Assembly (NCBI GenBank): GCA_021800855.1
Contig: JAJYYP010000003.1
Coordinates: forward strand, 1-64,000
Direction: 5' to 3'
Source of the DNA: an archaeon
Lineage (GTDB): Archaea; Thermoproteota; Nitrososphaeria; Nitrososphaerales; Gagatemarchaeaceae
Length of the DNA: 64,000 nucleotides
The notes below the pieces were generated by a model. The model saw only the letters and a list, made by a program, of their open reading frames with translations. It did not search any database and was not told the DNA's origin. The translations under genes were made by a program, and so were the position numbers. Below are positions 57,027 to 64,000 of this stretch, one piece after another (the stretch's first letter is position 1; each line of letters starts with the position of its first letter).

Positions 57027-58364
57027 ATGCCGATGTCCGTAGGAAAACAAGCACTGAAGTACACTGCGGCCGCCATTGCGGTGGCTGCAATCATCATAGT
57101 CTCATCCACGCTCTATCTTGGCGTAAACTTAGGCGCAACCACAACCACCGGAGCTTCGGGGGCCCAGGGGGGCACACCGGCCCAGCTGGCCATCCAGCTC
57201 ACAGACCCGCCTACCGTCCCAACGGGGACGACTTCTCTTAACCTGACCTACTCGTCGGTAGGGCTGCTTGCGGGAGAACCCTCGTCAGGGGGCCAGCAGA
57301 CCATAACCACCCTGACGGTCATTCCTCAGGGCGGGTCCGCGACACTCGACCTGCTCAACCTTCAGAACATATCCCAGACCATAGCTTTGGCCAAGCTCCC
57401 CAACGCTTCAATCATCTACTCCTTCACCCTCAACGTGACCAGCATCAAGATCGACGTCAACGGGACTACGTCAAAGGTCACCCTCGCTACCGGAGGGAAC
57501 TCGCTGACGGTGACTTTGGCAAGGCCGGCGTCGCTCGCTGGGAACAGCATCGCGCTGCTTCAGCTCAACCCCGTGATAGTGAGCACGTCCACCGGCTACC
57601 AGATGATCCCGTCGGCTGTCGGCATCATCAGGACGGCGGGGTCTGGTAACGACAACGAGGACCAGATAGGATTCAGGCAGCACCTCAGCTCGGAGGATCA
57701 GAACCAGCTCCAGCACGCCCAGGGCAACCTGAGCGCCAGGCTCAGCGCCCTGTCAGTCCATCTGAACACCACCACCATCTCAGTCCAGGTCAACAACACA
57801 GGGAGCATCCCTGTGGTCCTGAACGCAATAGGGATCCACGGCAATTTCACGGCGGCGGGGCTCTCCTGCCAGACGCACAACAGCAACTCCAGCCAAGGAC
57901 CGCCTCAAGGTGACGGGAACCAAGGCTCCTCGACGACCACTGAGACGAACACGGCCTCACATGGGTCCAACGCGAGCGACAACGGCGCGCCAGGCAGCCA
58001 GAATCGCGACAGTCACCAGCGCGACGGCTGCGAGAATGAACACGCGGACCAGCTGGTATTCGTCCCCGTGAACTCCACGGTGTCCGGTACCGGATGCGTC
58101 GCGCTGAAGATGCAGCTGCTCTCAGGGGACTTCGGCGAAAGCGGGGGCCACGGCCTTGTCCTTTCAGCCGGCCAGTGCGTGGTCCTCACATTCGTTGGCC
58201 AGATTCCGGTCGGCCAGTCAGGAGGCATCCTGATCCCGTCCACCCTCTCCGGCCAGGTCTATGACGTCCACGCCATCGCGTCCCAGGGGGCCAACGCGCA
58301 GGTCGCGTGCGCCCTCCCTGTCTCTCCGACAAGCTGCAGCGTACTTCGCGGCTCTGATGACTGA
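57027..58364 (+). CDS. Secreted/membrane-anchored DUF4382-like protein with low-complexity Ser/Asn/Gly/His segment
   Basis: N-terminal TM (YTAAAIAVAAIIIVSSTLYLGV), VQLTDPP-like AIQLTDPPTVPTGTTSLNLTYSSVGL; many N-x-S/T sequons. Confidence 0.75.
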   Translation: MPMSVGKQALKYTAAAIAVAAIIIVSSTLYLGVNLGATTTTGASGAQGGTPAQLAIQLTDPPTVPTGTTSLNLTYSSVGLLAGEPSSGGQQTITTLTVIPQGGSATLDLLNLQNISQTIALAKLPNASIIYSFTLNVTSIKIDVNGTTSKVTLATGGNSLTVTLARPASLAGNSIALLQLNPVIVSTSTGYQMIPSAVGIIRTAGSGNDNEDQIGFRQHLSSEDQNQLQHAQGNLSARLSALSVHLNTTTISVQVNNTGSIPVVLNAIGIHGNFTAAGLSCQTHNSNSSQGPPQGDGNQGSSTTTETNTASHGSNASDNGAPGSQNRDSHQRDGCENEHADQLVFVPVNSTVSGTGCVALKMQLLSGDFGESGGHGLVLSAGQCVVLTFVGQIPVGQSGGILIPSTLSGQVYDVHAIASQGANAQVACALPVSPTSCSVLRGSDD

Positions 58365-58396
58365 CCCGTGGTCTCACCACGGGCCTCCCCGTTTTT
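58365..58396 (+). terminator. Hairpin CCCGTGG-tctca-CCACGGG followed by T-run
   Basis: Perfect 7-bp stem starting 1 nt after the stop codon, then GTTTTT. Confidence 0.65.
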
Positions 58397-58526
58397 GAGA
58401 AGTGAGCGTCAATACCCTGATCGGGACGACGTTCGGAAGCAGTCCACTAATCGATCGGTTCTGCCGCCGTCTGCCTGGGGGCCAGCCCCGCGTGATTAGT
58501 AAGGAACGACCTGACTGGTCATCAGG

Positions 58527-59243
58527 TCAGCTGGAGAAGCCGCCGTCTCCCAGGGCCGAGGCCCTCCGATAGAAGACGTCCCCGCTCGGGTCGGGGAGAC
58601 GGATCAGAAGCCTCTGCGAAGCGAGTCGGTCGCATGCTGCTTGGACCTCGTCCGGGTCCAGGTCGACCTTGTACTCGTCCTCCACAGATTCTTCGATCTC
58701 AAGGACCCCCTTCTCCTGCATGTCTGACAGCACGTGCATCACCTTCCCTTCGAGCGAGTCGCCGGAGGGGAGGGTCGGCAGCGACAGAAGGCTTCTGGTC
58801 CCGTCCCTGACCCCCTCGATTACCGAAGCCCAGTCGTTCAGGTTCCGCCTCCTCCTTCCGGTGAGCGTCTCGGTGAATACGAGTTCGTGGGTCCCGGCCT
58901 CGTCTTTCCACGAGACTTGGAGGCTTGGCCTCCCGAACTCGCCCTTGTGCCCCTTAACAGAGACCAAGGCTAGCGGGATGAACACGTTAGGAGCCCTGTC
59001 GGGTACTTTGTCGAGGTCTTCCACCTCAGAGTACAGCAGGAGATGGTCGGAGAAGTATCCCACGGGGAGTTCCTCGCCCTTGTCATCGGTGCAGACGAAA
59101 ATCAGGCGCCTGTTGGTGAGGATCAGCGTCCCTTCCTTGACGCCACCCCCAAATTCTGCTTTCAGCCCCTTCGCGGGTCCACCGCCTCTCATCTCGGCCC
59201 CCTGTTCCTGGGCGAGGATCACTTCGGGCTGCACGCGGCTCAC
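58527..59243 (-). CDS. Hypothetical protein with PH/GRAM-like N-terminal region
   Basis: VKEGTLILTNRRLIFVCTDDKGEELPVGYFSDHLLLYSEVEDLDKV... pattern. Confidence 0.6.
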   Translation of the reverse strand: MSRVQPEVILAQEQGAEMRGGGPAKGLKAEFGGGVKEGTLILTNRRLIFVCTDDKGEELPVGYFSDHLLLYSEVEDLDKVPDRAPNVFIPLALVSVKGHKGEFGRPSLQVSWKDEAGTHELVFTETLTGRRRRNLNDWASVIEGVRDGTRSLLSLPTLPSGDSLEGKVMHVLSDMQEKGVLEIEESVEDEYKVDLDPDEVQAACDRLASQRLLIRLPDPSGDVFYRRASALGDGGFSS

Positions 59244-59352
59244 GCTACTTCGAGCTTTACTGCCTCGGGTGATAAGGGTTCTGCAGGCTTGGGCGCGCGC
59301 CGGGGGGAGCCTGCGGCGGAAGGTGTGACCGGCCCTACTTCCGCCCAGGTGG

Positions 59353-59490
59353 TCAGCGGCGTCCGAGGCCGCAGAGGCATTCGGCGCAGGTGGTCAGTCT
59401 TCCGCAGGCACGGCACTTCTCGAACGAGTGATAGTGCTCGTCGAAGCCCCTGTCCTGAGGGCACTCTAGGTGGTCCCTGCAGAGATACAT
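59353..59490 (-). CDS. Small Cys/His-rich protein (45 aa), not in supplied ORF track
   Basis: MYLCRDHLECPQDRGFDEHYHSFEKCRACGRLTTCAECLCGLGRR*; GGTTAATGAGG box about 27 nt upstream on minus strand. Confidence 0.7.
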   Translation of the reverse strand: MYLCRDHLECPQDRGFDEHYHSFEKCRACGRLTTCAECLCGLGRR

Positions 59491-59657
59491 GGGACTCCTG
59501 GCGCAGGTCCCCCCTCATTAACCTGCGACCGAGCTCCAATGCGCATTTGGGAGGCCGGAGGGTGCGGACTCTCCAGGGCCCCCATGCTGCAGGGCCGTTT
59601 ATCTTAGCCTGTCAGCAATCGGCGCGCGGGAGAGGAGAACAGACGGGTCGAGAGGTA

Positions 59658-62294
59658 GTGCAAGGGGGGGCCCATCTCTTGGGTCACAGCCACCTAGACG
59701 CGGCCTGGCTCTGGTCGTTCGGCGAGACCAGGCGGGCCCTCGCTGAAGGATGCGACAAGGTCCTCGGATTAATGGAAAAATACCCTTTCACTTTTTGTCA
59801 GAGCAGCGCACAGTACTACAAGTGGCTGGAGGAGGAGCGCCCCGAGACCTTTGAGAGGGTGAGGAGGAAGGTGCAGGAAGGGGCCTGGGAGGTCGTCGGA
59901 GGGACGTGGGTCGAATCAGACGCCAACATGCCGTCCGGGGAATCCCTGGTCCGGCAGTATCTGCTCGGGAAACTCTACTTTAGGAAGAAGTTCGGAGTCG
60001 ATGTGAAGGTTGCATGGTACCCGGACTCTTTCGGGTTCCCCGGGACACTCCCCCAGATAATGCGGAAGGCTGGGATGGAGTTCTTCCTCACGCAGAAACT
60101 GAACTGGAACGACACGGTAGCGTTCCCCCACTATTTCTTTCGATGGACTTCGCCCGACGGCTCTTCGATATTCGCCCACGAGATGGTCGGCGCATACGAC
60201 GAGAAGGTCGATGAGGCGAGGGTGCTCGAGCAGCTGAAGCAGCTGAAGGCGCGCCATCATGTCGACGATATCCTTGTCCTCTTCGGTGAGGGGGATCACG
60301 GAGGGGGGGTAACCGATGACATGGTGCGCAGGGCTCTGGGGCTCGTACGTGGAGAGGGGCCCGTGAAGGGGACGTTCACGACCTCGGCTGACTATCTGGA
60401 TGGGATCGCCAAGGAGATTGCAAGGGAAAGGCTCCCCGAGGTCGCCGACGAGCTCTACTTCCAGTTCCACCGCGGGACGTACACCACGCAGGCTAGGACG
60501 AAGAGGAACAACAGGAAAGCGGAATGCCTGCTGGAGGTCGCCGAGAAGTTCTCCACCGTGGCTTACAAGCTCGGCCTGACCTACCCTGCCGATGAATTAA
60601 GGGAGGCATGGGAGAAGCTACTCCTGAACCAGTTCCATGACATCCTCCCCGGATCTTCACTCCCGGAAGTCTACATGGACTCGCAGAAGGATTTCGAGCT
60701 GATATTCTCCGCCGCCAATCAGGCGGTCTCTGGTTCGTTGGCTGCCATCGCAGGGATGGCCGACACGACCGGGGAGGGGCAGTCCTTGTTAGTGTTCAAC
60801 CCGCTCTCGTGGAGGAGGGGCGGCATCGTGGAAGTGCCGGAGGAGGTGATTGGTGTAGGGTGTGTGTTGTTGGATTCGAAGGGGAGTGTGGTCCCCTCTC
60901 AGAAGGTCGCCGGTGGAAGGCGCATATTCAGAGCCGACGACGTCCCATCCGTTGGGTATAGGGAGTACAGCACGGTCGCAGGGGTACGGAGAATGCAGCA
61001 GAGGAGTTCCCTGTCGGTCGATGAGCGCAGAGAGGAGATAAGCCTTGAGAACGAGTTCCTCTCCGTCAGGATAGACAAGAAGACGGGGCTGGTCAACAGC
61101 GTCTACGACAAGGCTGCGCACAGGGAGGTCCTAGAGGGTCCTGGAGGTGTGATTCAGATCTTTGATGATTACCCCGTCAGTGGGAGGACCTGCGTAAGCT
61201 CGCGGACTGACGCGGCGATCTTCGACGCATGGGAGGTGTTCATCTATCAACAGGAGGGCGGAGTGAAGCCAGTCGAATTGCGAGCCCCGGAGGAGGTGGC
61301 ACTTGTCGAGGACGGGCCCGTGAGGGCGCGCGTGAGGGCGCGGTACAAGTACGCGCAGAAGGGGAGGGAGGATTCGCGGTTCGTCCAAGAGATCGTCCTG
61401 TCTGCGGGCTCTCCCCTCGTTGAGTTTGAACTCCAGGCGGACTGGCACGCCGAGCACAGGCTCGCGAAGGTCGCCTTCCCGTTGGCCGTCCACGACGATT
61501 TTACTACATATGAGGCCCCATACGGGCACATAAGGCGCAGAAACCCGGTCTCCCCCGAGGCGACCCTCGCTGAGAGGTCGAAGTACGAGGTGCCAGGTCA
61601 GAAGTGGATAGACCATTCCTCAGAAGACGGCACCTATGGGGTGAGCCTCCTGAACGATTGCAAATATGGGTTCGACGTGGCGAACGATGTCATGCGGATG
61701 ACGCTGCTAAGGAGCGCAGGATACCCGTTCAGGCTCCGAACAGGGTTCGGCCTCCCTCCGGTCGGAGGGTCTGAGGGGCTGTTGACGGACCAGGGGACAC
61801 ACGAGGCGGCCTACGCCCTCTACCCTCACGCCTCGGACTTCAAAAAGGCGGGCACCGCAAGGAAGGGATACGAGTTCAACTATCCGCTGGCGACAGTGAC
61901 TGAACCTGCGCACAGAGGACGATTGCCAAAAGAGATGTCTTTCGTTTCAGCTGGTCCTGAGGACATCGTTCTGACGGTCTTCAAAAAGGCCGAGGAGTCT
62001 GATGACGTTGTCCTCCGTCTCTATGAGACGTCGGGGAGAGCAGCCAAGGCCAATGTCGAGCTCGCCTGGACCCCCTTGGTCGCGGTCACGACAAACCTCT
62101 TGGAGACAACAGGAAGAAAGATACACACTGCCGGCAGGCGGATAGACCTCGAAGTCTCGGGGAGCGAAATCGCTACTATAAGGGCGGGCCTGGCCGCAGA
62201 CCTGAAGATGGGAGGCGGAGCCTCGCCTGAGGCTATGACGAGCGCCGGGCGGATTGGGCGAGCTCTTCGACCCTCCCCTCAATCTCGTCCCTGA
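59658..62294 (+). CDS. Glycoside hydrolase family 38 alpha-mannosidase
   Basis: HLLGHSHLDAAWLWSFGETRRAL, WVESDANMPSGESLVRQYLLGK, WYPDSFGFPGTLPQIMRKAG, FGEGDHGGGVT, LLLNQFHDILPGSS; start inferred at GTG 59658 downstream of CGTTTATCTT. Confidence 0.92.
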   Translation: MQGGAHLLGHSHLDAAWLWSFGETRRALAEGCDKVLGLMEKYPFTFCQSSAQYYKWLEEERPETFERVRRKVQEGAWEVVGGTWVESDANMPSGESLVRQYLLGKLYFRKKFGVDVKVAWYPDSFGFPGTLPQIMRKAGMEFFLTQKLNWNDTVAFPHYFFRWTSPDGSSIFAHEMVGAYDEKVDEARVLEQLKQLKARHHVDDILVLFGEGDHGGGVTDDMVRRALGLVRGEGPVKGTFTTSADYLDGIAKEIARERLPEVADELYFQFHRGTYTTQARTKRNNRKAECLLEVAEKFSTVAYKLGLTYPADELREAWEKLLLNQFHDILPGSSLPEVYMDSQKDFELIFSAANQAVSGSLAAIAGMADTTGEGQSLLVFNPLSWRRGGIVEVPEEVIGVGCVLLDSKGSVVPSQKVAGGRRIFRADDVPSVGYREYSTVAGVRRMQQRSSLSVDERREEISLENEFLSVRIDKKTGLVNSVYDKAAHREVLEGPGGVIQIFDDYPVSGRTCVSSRTDAAIFDAWEVFIYQQEGGVKPVELRAPEEVALVEDGPVRARVRARYKYAQKGREDSRFVQEIVLSAGSPLVEFELQADWHAEHRLAKVAFPLAVHDDFTTYEAPYGHIRRRNPVSPEATLAERSKYEVPGQKWIDHSSEDGTYGVSLLNDCKYGFDVANDVMRMTLLRSAGYPFRLRTGFGLPPVGGSEGLLTDQGTHEAAYALYPHASDFKKAGTARKGYEFNYPLATVTEPAHRGRLPKEMSFVSAGPEDIVLTVFKKAEESDDVVLRLYETSGRAAKANVELAWTPLVAVTTNLLETTGRKIHTAGRRIDLEVSGSEIATIRAGLAADLKMGGGASPEAMTSAGRIGRALRPSPQSRP

Positions 62295-62667
62295 TCCTCC
62301 TCACTTCCGGGAGGCTCTTCCCCTTCGGATCTTCGAGGCCCCAGTCGACCACCTTCTTCCGCATCCTGTTCAGCATCGGCCTGGGACAGACCTTCTCGAC
62401 AGAGCATCCCATGGTTACCACTATATCGGCCCGGTCGATCATTTCTAAGGAGAGCGTCTTCGGCTTGTTGTGGGAGAGGTCGAACCCTTTCTCTGCCATC
62501 GCCTCTACAACCACCCGGTTCACCGAGCTGGCGGGGACTGTGCCAGCGCTCGAAGCGTCGAGCCCTGCTCGTCGAGCGAATGCCTCGGCCATCTGACTTC
62601 TCCCAGCGTTCTCCACGCAGACGAAGAGGAACCGCGTCCTGACGCCACGCCCCTCTGTTGCCCCTAT
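62233..62667 (-). CDS. arsC: Arsenate reductase (LMW-PTP-type ArsC); no canonical start codon, in frame with upstream acr3 across a TAG
   Basis: Frame IGATEGRGVRTRFLFVCVENAGRSQMAEAFARRAG (CX5R catalytic loop); codons between TAG (62668-62670) and the catalytic Cys contain no ATG/GTG/TTG. Confidence 0.85.
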   Translation of the reverse strand: MGATEGRGVRTRFLFVCVENAGRSQMAEAFARRAGLDASSAGTVPASSVNRVVVEAMAEKGFDLSHNKPKTLSLEMIDRADIVVTMGCSVEKVCPRPMLNRMRKKVVDWGLEDPKGKSLPEVRRIRDEIEGRVEELAQSARRSS

Positions 62668-63807
62668 CTAGCGGGCCTCCTGCTCTGCCCCGCCTGCCAA
62701 ATGCCTCTCGCCCAGAGGGGTCGGTACCCCACCATCGAAGGGGGCTCGGGCGAAGCACCTCCGTCGGAGCCAATAGGCGACGTTGACGAGGCCTATCATG
62801 ACTGGGACCTCGATGAGCGGCCCGATGACGGCGGCGAACGCTTCCTGCGATGCCAGGCCGAACACAGACACGGCCACCGCTATCGCGAGCTCGAAGTTGT
62901 TGCTGGCGGCCGTGAACGCGAGGGTTGTGGTCCGAGGATAGTCCAGCTTCGAGTACATACCGAGAGCAAACGAGGCGAAGAACATGACGAGGAAGTAGAT
63001 CAGCAGGGGGACCGCCACCAAGATGACGCCGGAGGGTATTGTGACAATGACTGATCCCTTGAGAGAGAACATGACGAAGATTGTGAAGAGAAGCGCCAGT
63101 AGGGATGTCGGGGCCAACTTGGGGACAAGCGTCTTCGCGTACCACTCCCGCCCCATGCGCCTGATGAAGTAGAACCGGGTCGCTATCCCTCCGAGGAACG
63201 GGATGCCGAGATAGACCACGACCGACTGGGCCACTGCTAGAAGCGAGATGTTGACCACAGTTCCCTGCCCCGCTATCCATCCGCTGGCGACGGTGATGTA
63301 GAAGTAGGCGAGGACGCTGTAGAACAGCACTTGGAAGACTGAATTGAAGGCCACGAGGATCGCCGCCCACTCGCTGTCGCCTCCGGCGAGCCCGTTCCAG
63401 ACTATCACCATGGCTATGCACCTAGCGATTCCAATCAATATCAGACCGTCCCTGAGGTCAGGGTATCTAGCGAGGAACACCCAAGCCAACGCGAACATGA
63501 GCAAGGGTCCGACCACCCAGTTCAGGGCCAATGAGGCTGAGAGCATCGTCTTGGACCCCTTCACCCCCACCGTCTTCCCGAGGTCTTCGTACTTGACACG
63601 CGCCAGCGGAGGATACATCATCCAAATCAGCCCCAGGGCTATCGGGATCGAAGTAGAGCCGATGCTCAGCGAGTTCAGCCTGCTGGAGAGGCTGGGGAAG
63701 ATGTAACCGGCGCCCACGCCTGCGGCCATCGCGAGGAATATCCACAGGGTCAGAAACCGGCCGAGGAATGAGAGCCGTTTCGGTTTCTCGCTCGAGTTCT
63801 GCCCCTC
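62668..63807 (-). CDS. acr3: Arsenite efflux permease Acr3; homologous N-terminus extends upstream of first ATG (63729) to a TAG at 63808-63810
   Basis: [38 protein letters not shown]...[21 protein letters not shown]...[11 protein letters not shown]...[18 protein letters not shown]...[24 protein letters not shown]. Confidence 0.92.
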   Translation of the reverse strand, partial: EGQNSSEKPKRLSFLGRFLTLWIFLAMAAGVGAGYIFPSLSSRLNSLSIGSTSIPIALGLIWMMYPPLARVKYEDLGKTVGVKGSKTMLSASLALNWVVGPLLMFALAWVFLARYPDLRDGLILIGIARCIAMVIVWNGLAGGDSEWAAILVAFNSVFQVLFYSVLAYFYITVASGWIAGQGTVVNISLLAVAQSVVVYLGIPFLGGIATRFYFIRRMGREWYAKTLVPKLAPTSLLALLFTIFVMFSLKGSVIVTIPSGVILVAVPLLIYFLVMFFASFALGMYSKLDYPRTTTLAFTAASNNFELAIAVAVSVFGLASQEAFAAVIGPLIEVPVMIGLVNVAYWLRRRCFARAPFDGGVPTPLGERHLAGGAEQEAR

Positions 63808-64000
63808 CTATGCTGCAAGACGCACGATCAGGTCTATCGCAGGAGACTCCGCAAGCCCATAGAAGGCCCACCTCCCCTTCTTGCTCCTCTTGACGAGGCC
63901 CGCCTGCTCCAGCACCCCCAGGTGGTGCGACACGGTCGGCTGAGGCATTCCGAGGGCCGCCTCCAGCTCGCAGACACACTTCTCCTTCTTCGAAAGGAGA
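63808..64000 (-). CDS. arsR: ArsR-family arsenical repressor (5' truncated by window end)
   Basis: LLSKKEKCVCELEAALGMPQPTVSHHLGVLEQAGLVKRSKKGRWAFYGLAESPAIDLIVRLAA*; CVCEL metal-binding motif and HTH. Confidence 0.9.
   Translation of the reverse strand, partial: LLSKKEKCVCELEAALGMPQPTVSHHLGVLEQAGLVKRSKKGRWAFYGLAESPAIDLIVRLAA

Noticed and set aside
63467-63979. 170-aa minus ORF listed in the track over acr3/arsR
   Set aside because: It is in a different frame from the clearly recognisable ArsR and Acr3 coding sequence; spurious.
1-64000. Pyrrolysine-style reassignment of TAG genome-wide
   Set aside because: Many genes end normally at TAG with conserved C-termini (e.g. DUF2203, M20, mutase small subunit followed directly by ATG), so TAG is an ordinary stop here; any recoding would be local to ars.
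1-64000. Dozens of long antisense or overlapping ORFs in the track (e.g. 22078-22377 -, 39265-40080 -, 46439-47809 +)
   Set aside because: Arg/Pro/Gly-rich translations on the opposite strand of well-supported genes; typical GC-rich shadow ORFs.
1-64000. CRISPR arrays, transposons/IS elements, defence systems, prophage
   Set aside because: No repeat-spacer structure, transposase, nuclease-helicase defence modules or phage structural genes were seen on reading either strand.

Overview
This is a gene-dense, GC-rich archaeal chromosome segment. aIF1A, an archaeal CCA-adding enzyme, TATA-like boxes about 26 nt upstream of start codons, and BHB-type tRNA introns all point to an archaeon; a TACK/Thaumarchaeota-like lineage is inferred, not proven. 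I see no CRISPR arrays, rRNA or recognisable transposons. Main content: (i) a Cu-type P1B ATPase with YHS proteins and a CopZ-like chaperone; (ii) a 4-hydroxyphenylacetate/homoprotocatechuate-type aromatic gene group (HpaB-, HpaC-, HpaD-like, FAH family); (iii) a tRNA/RNA maturation block (tRNA-Pro, COG2112 kinase, CCA-adding enzyme, ThpR, RNase Z, Trm-G10, PRPP synthase); (iv) a propionate block (PrpB/PrpC-like, MeaB, methylmalonyl-CoA mutase, acyl-CoA dehydrogenase); (v) a UDP-sulfoquinovose-synthase-like/glycosyltransferase locus beside a sequon-rich secreted protein and a GH38 alpha-mannosidase; (vi) an ars locus at the right edge. Strongest finds: arsR, acr3 and arsC lie in one continuous reading frame separated only by two TAG codons, and neither downstream gene has a canonical start codon at its homologous N-terminus. 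There is also an unlisted tRNA-Asp(GUC) gene with two BHB introns, one in the T-loop, and a tRNA-Pro(GGG) with a non-canonical intron at 30/31. Five small proteins below the ORF-track length cutoff, each with a leaderless-type promoter, are also described.
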